A DNA stretch of 9,189 bases from NCBI GenBank assembly GCA_002401295.1, contig NVSR01000004.1, positions 12,523 through 21,711 of the forward strand, given 5' to 3'. The stretch is from SAR324 cluster bacterium (GTDB lineage Bacteria > SAR324 > XYD2-FULL-50-16). Positions within the stretch are counted from its first letter, which is position 1, and each line of letters opens with the position of its first letter. A program made the translations under genes and the position numbers. Shown piece by piece: positions 1 through 7,328 of this stretch. Under the pieces are notes generated by a model. It was not told the DNA's origin, did no database searches, and saw only the letters and a program-made list of their open reading frames with translations.

Positions 1-3000
1 CCTAAAGGGAAGTTCACTCAACAGGATGTTGGGATTCCGGCTGGCTGTTTCGACTATTATTTGAAAATTTTTGGCTAGTTTCGCTATTGTCTCAGGAGTA
101 AAAAGATCCTCCCGATATTGCAGCCAACAGGATAAAGCTTTCCCTTCCGGCAATTTCTCCCATTGCCAAGTGATTAAATTAATCGGCATCCGCATTGTTC
201 TCTCTTTAAGTACTGGCTTCACAGTAAGCTCTTTAAAGTCAGTCTTTTCAGGTAAAGCCGGTGTATCAGCCATATAATTGAAAATCACTTGCCAAGGATT
301 TTTGTTTTTGAAGCCTTGAGTCATATCCAGGTGCTGGGTCCAGTACTCGAATGGTAAGTCCTGATTCTGGACTGCTTCCAGAACGACCTCTTTAGTTCGC
401 TTCAGCAGCTCAATGAAGGATATCTGTCCTGATAATTCGAAGGGTAAGAGCATAATGCTGGCGAAGCTTCCAATCAAGGGAGCTAACTCATTGCGGTTAC
501 GATTGGATACAGGAGCTCCAATGTTAATTCGCTCACAGCCGGTCCAACGGTATAACAGGATAGCATAAAAGGGCAAAATCAACATAAACATGGAGATCTT
601 TTCATTGTGCCTGATTTTTTCTAAGCGTTTAATGACGTCAGGTGACAGGGTAAAGTGGGTGCGGGCAGCATTGAAGGCTGGACTTCCCGATGGGGGGTAG
701 TCAAAAGGAAAAGAGATTGGCTTGGTATTGCCGGATAGAAGAGTTTGCCAATACCTTGCCTTGGAGTTGAAGGATTCTTGTGAGATGCTTTCTCGCTGCT
801 GCCTGGTAAAATCGATGTATTGACTGGCCAGCATTGGCAGTGATGAGGGAACCTTTACCTGGTAAGAGCGATAGAGTTCGAACAGTTCACTTGCTAGTAT
901 TTTAAAAGACCAGACATCAGAAATTACATGATGTAAGCCTATTGATAAAATATTGGAATCTGATTTTAAGCGGAACAACTTCATCCAAAATAAAGGCCCT
1001 TTTTCCAGGTCAAAGGGGATATTTTTAGCTTTGATCACCAGATTTTTTGTTTCGATGAATTGCTCTTCTTGTGGACCTGCTGCGATCTCTATGACAGGGA
1101 TTTCGATGGTGAAGCTTTGATTAATTACTTGTACCATCTCACCTTCTTGCCTTTTGAAAGTGGTGCGCAAACTCTCGTGTCGCTGAATGACTTTATTCAG
1201 GCTTAATTCCAATAGCCTTTTATCTAAGATTCCTTGGAAATGTAGTGAGAAAGTAAGATTAAAAAAAGAATCATTCGCTTCTAGCTGGCGGTGTTGCCAA
1301 TATTTTTCTTGTATGAACGAAAGAGGCCCTTTGTTCTTCATAAATAATGTGGAAGTAATTTCCTTATTAAACCGTTTTGATTCGACTAAAGGAGGTGTTT
1401 TTGGGGCTCTAAATTCTTTAAGTATAAATGCTACCAGTGTTACGATGGAGGGGTAATCAAACATAATGCTGAGAGGAAGTTGATAGTCCAACGCCCTGCT
1501 AAGCCTCGTATTTAGCTCGCCCGCAAATAGAGAATTCATCCCCAGGTCGAAAAGGTTTGTATGCTCATCCAGATGGGCTAGGTTTTCAGAACCCATGATG
1601 AGACGAAGTTGTGCGCAAACAAAGGCTGATAGTTGCTCGTATTGTTCTTCTGGTTGCAGAATATTGAAGTTCTTATCTAATTTTATTTGTTCCAAGGCTC
1701 TTTGGCTGAGCTGATCCTTTGGAGTTGCTTCAATGTTTTCATCTTGGTATTTTTGTCGGTTGGCAGCTCGGCCTATTTTTCCACTAGTAGTCTTTATTAT
1801 CCATCCTCGTTTGACAAAGTAAACATCAGTTAAAACAATGCCAAAAAAATGCAAAATCTCCTGTTTGATAGTTTGAGCCAGTTTCTCTTTTTTTATATCC
1901 TTCTGGATTCTCCTCAGCTCACACACTAGAATGGGAAGTTCTGTCCCTAATTTTTCATTTTTTATTCCGAAAGCAACGATCTCTCCCGCATTTTCCCCCA
2001 AAATTTCTAGGGCTTTGACTTCGATATGATCAGGATAGATATTTTGGCCACCTACAATGATCAGATCTTTTTTGCGATCACAAACGTAAAGTTGTCCTTT
2101 GACGGTGTATCCAATATCGCCAGTATAGTACCACCCCTTGCGGATAGCCTGCCGGGTTTCTTTCGGTTTATTATAGTATCCGGAAAACAGGGTTGGGCAT
2201 TGCACGATGATTTCACCGAGCTCTCGGTCACCCAAATGAGCGCCTTCATCATTAACAATGGCAATGATTGTATCAAATTTGGGATAGCCACAGCTGACAA
2301 TTGATTTGCTTCCTTTACTTTCAGGTGAGACGGGAACCGCCTTACCTCTGATTTGTAGCTCGGAAAGGGAGATCCAATCAATCTCTGGAAATTCATTCAT
2401 CGGTGTCTGGCTGACCTCTAAAACCACTTCTGCCATACCATATCCTACACTTATCGCCTTAGATGATAGGCCATAAGGTTTAAAATACTCCACAAACTCA
2501 TGAAGGCAATCCGATTGGACCGGCTCTGATCCACTAAACACGGAATGGAGACTGCTTAAATCCAGGCCTTTGAGTTCAGCGGGGCGTGTACATCGGATTG
2601 AATGCCTGAAAGCAAAATTTGGCATCGCAGTTAGAGTAGCTTGATAATCATGAATCGCCTGGAATAAAATACGTGGCCGCCGGACCCAATAGAAAGGAGA
2701 AATAAAAATAGACTGCGCCCCCAAAAGCAAAGGGATGAGGAGTTGTGTCACTAGCCCCATATCATGATTAAGTGGTAACCAACCAACATTCACGCCTTTT
2801 TTGCAAAAGTTCAGGTTCTTGGCCAATGACCTGCTGTGACTGTTCACTGCGTGGTGAGAGAGCATGGTGCCCTTTGACAAACCTGTGGTTCCACTACTGA
2901 ACTGAATGTAGGCAATATCTGTGGGACTGGGGGGCAGATACTTCTCTGATGCAGACTTCTTGATCGATGCATCTTGAAGGTCAATGATCTGACAATCAGT

Positions 3001-3408
3001 ATCTTTTAATAGTTGGCTTAATTCATTTTTGAATTCAGGTTCTGTAATGATTGCCCTAGGATCAACATCAACTACTAAATCTTTGACCCTCCCCTCATAG
3101 GCTCCATGGCTGGAATTGGAAGAAAAATATGGAAAGATTGAAGGGATGGCACCCAAGTGAATCGCCCCTAAAAAAGCGGAAACCATTTCATAAGAATGGT
3201 CAAAAATAAGGATGACCAAATCACCGGGACAGATGCCAGCAGATCGTAACCTATGAGAGTAATTTGAGGTATCCTCTTCTAATTGGCTGTAGGTAATGAT
3301 CTCTGCTTTTTTGTCTGGATAGAGGAAAATAAGTGCTTGTTTCTGAGGAACTTCTATAGCATGAATACTTAGAGATTCAATGATTCCTGGACCTTCAAAT
3401 TTGCTCAT
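1..3408 (-). CDS. FAAL-ACP-condensation lipopeptide synthetase, 5' part (partial)
   Basis: This is the N-terminal 1136 residues of a multidomain synthetase; the frame has no stop in the window and continues past the left edge. Residues 1 to about 580 are a fatty acyl-AMP ligase: SSGTTGLSKG (171-180), WLPLNHDMGL (210-219), GYGMAE (322-327), an IVSCG segment typical of FAALs, TGD (429-431), DRKKDLIIVGGQN (444-456) and TTSGKIGR (540-547). Residues about 600-680 are an acyl carrier protein with GMNSL, attachment serine S626, more PKS-like than NRPS-like. From about 694 there is a condensation domain: LSFIQEKYW, RHESLRTTF (743-751), HHVISD (826-831), IGAPVSNR (963-970), NQDLPFE and a VIFNYM segment. 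Known family role: the FAAL adenylates a free fatty acid, passes it to the carrier, and the C domain joins it to an amino acid, starting a lipopeptide. The start is the first ATG after an in-frame TAA (3412-3414); no clear Shine-Dalgarno is seen. The product is unknown. Confidence 0.93.
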   Translation of the reverse strand, partial: MSKFEGPGIIESLSIHAIEVPQKQALIFLYPDKKAEIITYSQLEEDTSNYSHRLRSAGICPGDLVILIFDHSYEMVSAFLGAIHLGAIPSIFPYFSSNSSHGAYEGRVKDLVVDVDPRAIITEPEFKNELSQLLKDTDCQIIDLQDASIKKSASEKYLPPSPTDIAYIQFSSGTTGLSKGTMLSHHAVNSHSRSLAKNLNFCKKGVNVGWLPLNHDMGLVTQLLIPLLLGAQSIFISPFYWVRRPRILFQAIHDYQATLTAMPNFAFRHSIRCTRPAELKGLDLSSLHSVFSGSEPVQSDCLHEFVEYFKPYGLSSKAISVGYGMAEVVLEVSQTPMNEFPEIDWISLSELQIRGKAVPVSPESKGSKSIVSCGYPKFDTIIAIVNDEGAHLGDRELGEIIVQCPTLFSGYYNKPKETRQAIRKGWYYTGDIGYTVKGQLYVCDRKKDLIIVGGQNIYPDHIEVKALEILGENAGEIVAFGIKNEKLGTELPILVCELRRIQKDIKKEKLAQTIKQEILHFFGIVLTDVYFVKRGWIIKTTSGKIGRAANRQKYQDENIEATPKDQLSQRALEQIKLDKNFNILQPEEQYEQLSAFVCAQLRLIMGSENLAHLDEHTNLFDLGMNSLFAGELNTRLSRALDYQLPLSIMFDYPSIVTLVAFILKEFRAPKTPPLVESKRFNKEITSTLFMKNKGPLSFIQEKYWQHRQLEANDSFFNLTFSLHFQGILDKRLLELSLNKVIQRHESLRTTFKRQEGEMVQVINQSFTIEIPVIEIAAGPQEEQFIETKNLVIKAKNIPFDLEKGPLFWMKLFRLKSDSNILSIGLHHVISDVWSFKILASELFELYRSYQVKVPSSLPMLASQYIDFTRQQRESISQESFNSKARYWQTLLSGNTKPISFPFDYPPSGSPAFNAARTHFTLSPDVIKRLEKIRHNEKISMFMLILPFYAILLYRWTGCERINIGAPVSNRNRNELAPLIGSFASIMLLPFELSGQISFIELLKRTKEVVLEAVQNQDLPFEYWTQHLDMTQGFKNKNPWQVIFNYMADTPALPEKTDFKELTVKPVLKERTMRMPINLITWQWEKLPEGKALSCWLQYREDLFTPETIAKLAKNFQIIVETASRNPNILLSELPFR

Positions 3409-3846
3409 ATCTTATTTAGGGAGGATGTTTTTTTAATAATTTCTATTGAAAATTTGTATCATTATTATATTTCATTTCTCTTGATCTCGTGCTTTTGTGT
3501 GGACTATACCTGTTGAGTTTCTTATTTGCTTAAGCCACCTGAATTTGATTCTTATCTGTGGCTAAACAAATTAATTGATAGTTTAAGAGTTGTTTTTTTG
3601 TCACTAAGAAATAAGGATTAATACACTAAAAAAAACAGCTATTTCAGTTTTATATGTTAATTACAGGAGAAAAAATTCATTGGCAATCTATAATTGTGTT
3701 GTCCTGGCAGCGCAGATTATCTCAAATAGAATCAGGAGAAGAGAAGGGTAGGTAATGAAACTATTACTGATATGGGTGGACTTTATGATTCAAACTATAT
3801 GATTGGGTATTAAATGAGGGAGGACTTGAAGAGGGGGCAGGAGGGC
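3409..3846. other. AT-rich intergenic region between groEL terminator and NRPS gene
   Basis: About 440 bases with no convincing gene on either strand. It is rich in A and T runs and has several weak promoter-like stretches. Since a strong terminator closes the groEL transcript at its right side, the promoter of the synthetase gene should lie here. The only recognisable candidate box is a TATAAT reading leftwards at 3464-3469. A 15-codon plus-strand ORF at 3755 is too short to support. No RNA gene or clear operator was recognised. Confidence 0.6.
3464..3469 (-). promoter_or_regulatory. Candidate -10 box for the NRPS gene
   Basis: The minus strand reads TATAAT, a perfect match to the sigma-70 -10 consensus, about 55 bases upstream of the synthetase ATG. 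The sequence 16-18 bases further upstream (around GCACGA) does not resemble a -35 box. In such AT-rich DNA a chance match is likely, so this is a weak call; an activator-dependent or alternative-sigma promoter is equally possible. Confidence 0.25.
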
Positions 3847-3879
3847 AAAAAAAAAGCTGACCGAAGCCAGCTTTTTTTT
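3847..3879 (-). terminator. Rho-independent terminator of groESL
   Basis: On the minus strand the transcript forms AGCUGGC-UUCG-GUCAGCU, a seven-pair stem closed by a C(UUCG)G tetraloop, with an A tract before and a run of eight to nine U after. One pair is G-U on this strand but would be an A-C mismatch on the other, which supports leftward reading. It begins about 15 bases after the groEL stop codon. It should separate groESL transcription from the downstream synthetase gene. Confidence 0.92.
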
Positions 3880-3894
3880 ATTCAGGAAGGATGA

Positions 3895-5559
3895 TTACAT
3901 CATGCCGGGCATTCCACCGCCCATGCCACCCATTCCGCCCATTCCACCCATGGCAGCACCAGCACCAGCATCTGCGCTGTCGCTTGGCATTTCACTGATG
4001 GAGGCTTCAGTAGTGACCAACAAACCGGAAATAGAAGCAGCATTCTGCAATGCGTTTCGAGTTACCTTAGTTGGATCAATGATACCACTGGCGACCATGT
4101 CAACATACTCTTCGGTACGAGCATCGAAGCCCATGTTGCCTTCTAATGATCTAACTTCGTTAACGATTACAGCGCCTTCTAGTCCAGCGTTGCCAACGAT
4201 CTGTCGGATAGGCTCTTCCAGAGCTTTAACGATGATTTGACCACCAATCTTTTGATCGCCTTCCAGCTTGTCAACAGCTGCAATCACAGTAGCTTGAACT
4301 CGAAGTAGAGCTACTCCACCACCAGGAACGATTCCTTCTTCCACAGCAGCGCGAGTCGCGTGTAGAGCGTCTTCAACACGAGCTTTCTTCTCTTTCATCT
4401 CAACTTCAGTGGCCGCGCCAACGTTGATGATGGCTACACCACCAACCAATTTAGCCAGACGTTCTTGCAGCTTCTCAGCATCGTAATCAGAAGTTGTTTC
4501 TTCAACTTGAGAACGGATTTGAGAAACTCGTGCCTTGATAGCATCTGTAGTTCCAGCACCGTCAACGATGACAGTGTTGTCCTTGTCGATTGTAATTGTC
4601 TTAGCAGTTCCCAATTGAGCGATTGTCAGGTCTTCTACTTTCATTCCACGATCTTCGGAAACAACTTCACCACCAGTCAGGATAGCGATATCTTCCAACA
4701 TGGCTTTTCTGCGGTCGCCAAAGCCTGGAGCTTTAACAGCACAGCATTGAAGAGTTCCACGCAGTCGGTTGACAACCAGAGTAGCCAGAGCTTCTCCGTC
4801 AACGTCTTCAGCAATGATCAAGAAAGGTCGTCCTTCTTTAGCGATTTGCTCAAGAATAGGTAGGATGTCTTTCATGTTGCTGATTTTTTTCTCAACTAGG
4901 ATGATGTATGGGTTTTCCAATACAGCTTCCATGCGGTCAGAATCAGTCACCATGTAAGGAGACAAATAACCACGATCAAATTGCATTCCTTCCACAACAT
5001 CCAATGTTGTATCCAGTCCTTTGGCTTCTTCAACAGTGATCACACCGTCTTTTCCTACTTTGTCCATTGCGTCAGCAATGATGTTTCCGATTGTCTCATC
5101 GTTGTTGGCGGAAATAGTTCCTACCTGAGCAATCTCTTTGTTTTCGGAAACGGCTTTGGAAGAAGCAGCTAAAGCTTCAACGGCAACGATAACAGCAGCG
5201 TCAATTCCGCGCTTCAGATCCATTGGATTGGCACCAGCAGCTACATTCTTGACACCTTCACGGAAGATGGCTTGAGCTAGTACTGTGGCAGTTGTTGTTC
5301 CGTCACCGGCAACATCAGAAGTCTTGCTGGCTACTTCACGGACCATTTGAGCGCCCATGTTTTCAACTTTACCTTCCAGTTCAATTTCCTTAGCTACAGT
5401 AACACCATCTTTAGTGATCAGTGGAGCACCGAAAGATTTGTCAATCAATACGTTTCGACCTTTTGGACCTAAAGTTACCTTGACTACATCAGCAAGCTTA
5501 TTGATGCCTTGCAGCATTTCCTTACGGTTTTCTTCACCAAAAATAATTTGTTTTGCCAT
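3895..5559 (-). CDS. groEL: Chaperonin GroEL (Hsp60)
   Basis: Full-length 554-residue 60-kDa chaperonin subunit, close to the 548 of E. coli. In the family, 14 subunits form a cytoplasmic double ring that encloses unfolded proteins and folds them with ATP and the GroES lid. The sequence shows the TLGPKGRNV nucleotide-binding segment (29-37), TKDG with the ATP-site aspartate D51, GDGTT (85-89) with the metal-binding D86, an apical domain containing KAPGFGDRRKAML, and the RVEDALHATRAAVEEG segment carrying the hydrolytic aspartate, followed by PGGGVAL. The C terminus is the usual flexible Gly-Met tail (GGM repeats ending GMPGMM). It lies 74 bases downstream of groES on the same strand and shares its CIRCE-controlled promoter. 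Start ATG at 5559 fits the family N terminus; the ribosome binding site is only weakly purine-rich (GAAG and AAAG). Nothing suggests a decayed or secondary copy. Confidence 0.98.
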   Translation of the reverse strand: MAKQIIFGEENRKEMLQGINKLADVVKVTLGPKGRNVLIDKSFGAPLITKDGVTVAKEIELEGKVENMGAQMVREVASKTSDVAGDGTTTATVLAQAIFREGVKNVAAGANPMDLKRGIDAAVIVAVEALAASSKAVSENKEIAQVGTISANNDETIGNIIADAMDKVGKDGVITVEEAKGLDTTLDVVEGMQFDRGYLSPYMVTDSDRMEAVLENPYIILVEKKISNMKDILPILEQIAKEGRPFLIIAEDVDGEALATLVVNRLRGTLQCCAVKAPGFGDRRKAMLEDIAILTGGEVVSEDRGMKVEDLTIAQLGTAKTITIDKDNTVIVDGAGTTDAIKARVSQIRSQVEETTSDYDAEKLQERLAKLVGGVAIINVGAATEVEMKEKKARVEDALHATRAAVEEGIVPGGGVALLRVQATVIAAVDKLEGDQKIGGQIIVKALEEPIRQIVGNAGLEGAVIVNEVRSLEGNMGFDARTEEYVDMVASGIIDPTKVTRNALQNAASISGLLVTTEASISEMPSDSADAGAGAAMGGMGGMGGMGGGMPGMM

Positions 5560-5633
5560 GATTTTTCTTTACTTCAAAGTTGAGGTTTCGCTTCTAAAAA
5601 AAGTGTTGGTTGCACTGTGTCCAATGTGGAGGA

Positions 5634-5924
5634 TTAACCAGTGATGATACCCAAAATATCATCTTCCTTCATCATGATGTAATCTTCACCTTCGACCTTG
5701 ATTTCTGTACCTGCGTATTTTCCAAATAGAATTTGATCGCCTGCTTTTACGTCTAATTGTGCGTAGGATCCATCTTCTTTCCTGATTCCAGGGCCGGCTG
5801 CAATGACAACACCTTCTTGAGGCTTTTCTTTGGCAGAGTCAGGAATGATGATTCCACTAGTGGTTGCCGTTTCTGCTGCTTTGCGTTCGACAATAACTCT
5901 ATCGTGTAATGGCTTGATATTCAT
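5634..5924 (-). CDS. groES: Co-chaperonin GroES (Hsp10)
   Basis: Complete 96-residue 10-kDa co-chaperonin, the normal family length. In the family, seven copies form the lid that caps the GroEL ring during the folding cycle. The N terminus NIKPLHDRVIVER is the conserved opening strand; residues about 17-34 are the mobile loop, with the hydrophobic tripeptide I25-I27 that would contact the GroEL apical domain. Further on come KVEGEDYIMMKEDDILGII, the family's C-terminal strands. The ATG at 5924 is preceded by a good Shine-Dalgarno GGGGA, eight bases away. It is the first gene of the groES-groEL operon; the leader from the predicted transcription start is about 125 bases and includes the CIRCE operator. 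Confidence 0.97.
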   Translation of the reverse strand: MNIKPLHDRVIVERKAAETATTSGIIIPDSAKEKPQEGVVIAAGPGIRKEDGSYAQLDVKAGDQILFGKYAGTEIKVEGEDYIMMKEDDILGIITG

Positions 5925-6021
5925 GACAAGTATCCCCTGAATTAGGTTTTAGGTTCTGTTGAAAATCTTGCTTCCCACTGCCGTGGCTTGATGGGCCAGA
6001 GGGCAAGCTGGCTGTTGTTTG

Positions 6022-6048
6022 ATAGCACTCTCTAGCGTTGAGTGCTAA
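6022..6048. promoter_or_regulatory. CIRCE operator (HrcA binding site) of groESL
   Basis: Inverted repeat TAGCACTC, nine-base spacer, GAGTGCTAA. This matches the CIRCE consensus TTAGCACTC-N9-GAGTGCTAA with a single mismatch in the outermost base of the left arm as read on the plus strand. CIRCE is the target of the HrcA repressor. It lies just downstream of the predicted -10 box, overlapping the expected transcription start and early leader, a typical repressing position. The hrcA gene is not in the window. Confidence 0.95.
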
Positions 6049-6058
6049 AGTAGGTTAA

Positions 6059-6087
6059 AATATAGCTTTCCTATTATGGAAGATCAA
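6059..6087 (-). promoter_or_regulatory. Sigma-70-like promoter of groESL
   Basis: On the minus strand TTGATC (6082-6087; four of six consensus bases) and TATATT (6059-6064; five of six) are separated by the optimal 17 bases. The start of transcription would fall near 6052, immediately before the CIRCE operator. Position, spacing and the adjacent operator agree, so this is a confident prediction even without experimental data. Confidence 0.8.
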
Positions 6088-6221
6088 GAAGAAATTCACC
6101 TTAGCCTAATTTACTGAAAATGGGGAGTTTTTATTGGGGTATATGACTGGGCGTACTGGCAATGATGAAGGGGCCATTCGCAGGGAACGATCAAGTAGGT
6201 GCGAGGAGTTGTTCTTGAAGG

Positions 6222-6265
6222 AAAGCCCTACTCCCACGGGGATGTGTGGGGTAGGGGAGAGCTTT
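6222..6265 (-). terminator. Hairpin terminator at the recA 3' end
   Basis: Starting just after the recA stop codon, an imperfect hairpin pairs CCCTAC/GTAGGG and CCCAC/GTGGG around one bulged base (core 6226-6256, 11 pairs, 8-base loop). Read leftward after recA, the following tract is only CTTTCCTTC, a weak U run. Read rightward, it is followed by TTTTTT at 6263-6268. It is most simply the recA terminator, perhaps working in both directions, though no plus-strand gene ends here. Confidence 0.55.
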
Positions 6266-6266
6266 T

Positions 6267-7328
6267 TTATCCCTTTTCTTTTTCTTTTTCCTTTTCTTTT
6301 TCTTTGGTTTTATCTTCCAAAGCGACAGTTTCAGGCAGAGGAAGATTGTGATGTTCTCGGATTTGTTGGTCGATGTTATTTAACATTTCTAGATTTTCTG
6401 CTAGAAAAACTTTGGCGTTTTCTCGACCTTGTCCCAGTCGTTGCTCCCCAAAGGAATACCAACTTCCACTCTTTTTAATCAATCCAATGTCAGCAGCTAA
6501 ATCAAGGATTGAGCCTACCTTGGAAATTCCTTCACCGAACATGATATCGAATTCAACCGTTTTAAAAGGAGGTGAAATCTTATTTTTAACGATTTTCACT
6601 CGGGTGCGACTTCCGGTTACTTGATCACCTTGCTTGATATCACTGACTTTCCTGATATTGGCACGGATGGAAGCATAGAATTTGAGAGCATTACCACCAG
6701 TGGTTACTTCCGGATTACCGTACATCACACCAATTTTCATCCGTAACTGATTGATGAAAATAATCATACAGTTGGATTTAGACAGTGTTCCCGTCAGTTT
6801 TCTCATAGCTTGGGACATCAGGCGAGCTTGTAAGCCTACATGGGAGTCTCCCATTTCTCCATTGATCTCCGCACGAGGGACAAGGGCTGCAACAGAATCC
6901 ACCACGATAATATCGATACCACCGCTGCGAATCAGAATATCAGTAATCTCTAAAGCCTGCTCACCATAGTCAGGTTGAGAGATTAAGAGATCATCAATAT
7001 TTACCCCAAGTTTGCGTGCATAAAGTACATCCAAAGCATGTTCCGCATCGATGAAAGCGGCGATGCCACCGGTTTTCTGTACTTCTGAGATCACATGTAA
7101 GGCTAAAGTAGTTTTTCCCGATGATTCAGGGCCGAAGATCTCAACGATTCGCCCCATAGGAAACCCACCGGCTCCTAATGCGACATCCAAACCAATGATG
7201 CCTGAGCTGACCACAGGAATATTCCTTGCTGCTTTATCACTCATGCGCATGATAGAACCTTTCCCAAATTGTCGGTCAATTTGAGAAAGAGCCGACTCGA
7301 CGGCTTTGGACTTTTCTGCATCCCACAT
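6267..7328 (-). CDS. recA: Recombinase RecA
   Basis: Complete 353-residue RecA. In the family, it polymerises on single-stranded DNA with ATP, catalyses homologous pairing and strand exchange, and promotes LexA self-cleavage in the SOS response. Visible are the N-terminal helix and FGKGSIM, Walker A GPESSGKT (66-73), DAEHALD with catalytic E96, Walker B IIVVDSVAAL, DNA-binding loop L1 around RAEINGEMGDSHVG, INQLRMKIG and loop L2 with GNPEVTTGGNALKFY. The start is set at ATG 7328: it gives the standard family length and puts the Walker A lysine at 72. An in-frame extension to a TTG at 7424 adds 32 residues unlike RecA. Upstream of the ATG is only a weak site (CGGAAA). Oddity: the usual acidic C-terminal tail is replaced by alternating Lys-Glu ending KEKG. 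groES lies about 340 bases downstream with its own promoter. Confidence 0.97.
   Translation of the reverse strand: MWDAEKSKAVESALSQIDRQFGKGSIMRMSDKAARNIPVVSSGIIGLDVALGAGGFPMGRIVEIFGPESSGKTTLALHVISEVQKTGGIAAFIDAEHALDVLYARKLGVNIDDLLISQPDYGEQALEITDILIRSGGIDIIVVDSVAALVPRAEINGEMGDSHVGLQARLMSQAMRKLTGTLSKSNCMIIFINQLRMKIGVMYGNPEVTTGGNALKFYASIRANIRKVSDIKQGDQVTGSRTRVKIVKNKISPPFKTVEFDIMFGEGISKVGSILDLAADIGLIKKSGSWYSFGEQRLGQGRENAKVFLAENLEMLNNIDQQIREHHNLPLPETVALEDKTKEKEKEKEKEKG
6273..6305 (-). repeat. Hexanucleotide repeat coding the Lys-Glu tail of RecA
   Basis: The last codons of recA are near-perfect GAAAAA or GAAAAG hexamers, five Glu-Lys units in a row just before the final glycine and stop. Because the unit is six bases, gain or loss of units keeps the frame, so tail length could vary between strains. 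The array is short and may simply reflect a charged low-complexity tail. Confidence 0.7.

Noticed and set aside
2061..2396. 111-codon minus-strand ORF inside the synthetase gene
   Set aside because: It lies in another frame of the FAAL coding region, which has conserved motifs throughout; it has no recognisable protein features.
3755..3802. 15-codon plus-strand ORF starting MKLLLIW after a purine-rich stretch
   Set aside because: Too short, no promoter or homology, and chance ORFs of this size are common in AT-rich intergenic DNA.
3409..3846. Search for mobile-element ends, attachment sites or tRNA remnants beside the synthetase gene
   Set aside because: No terminal inverted repeats, direct repeats, tRNA-like sequence or recombinase gene could be recognised.
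3902..4240. Proline/methionine-rich plus-strand ORF opposite the groEL 3' end
   Set aside because: It is the antisense reading of the Gly-Met tail and neighbouring groEL codons; other plus-strand ORFs over groEL and recA are likewise antisense shadows.
6134..6478. 114-codon plus-strand ORF overlapping the recA 3' end
   Set aside because: Most of it is antisense to recA, including the Lys-Glu repeat read as Phe-Leu-rich sequence, and it crosses the hairpin; no supporting features.
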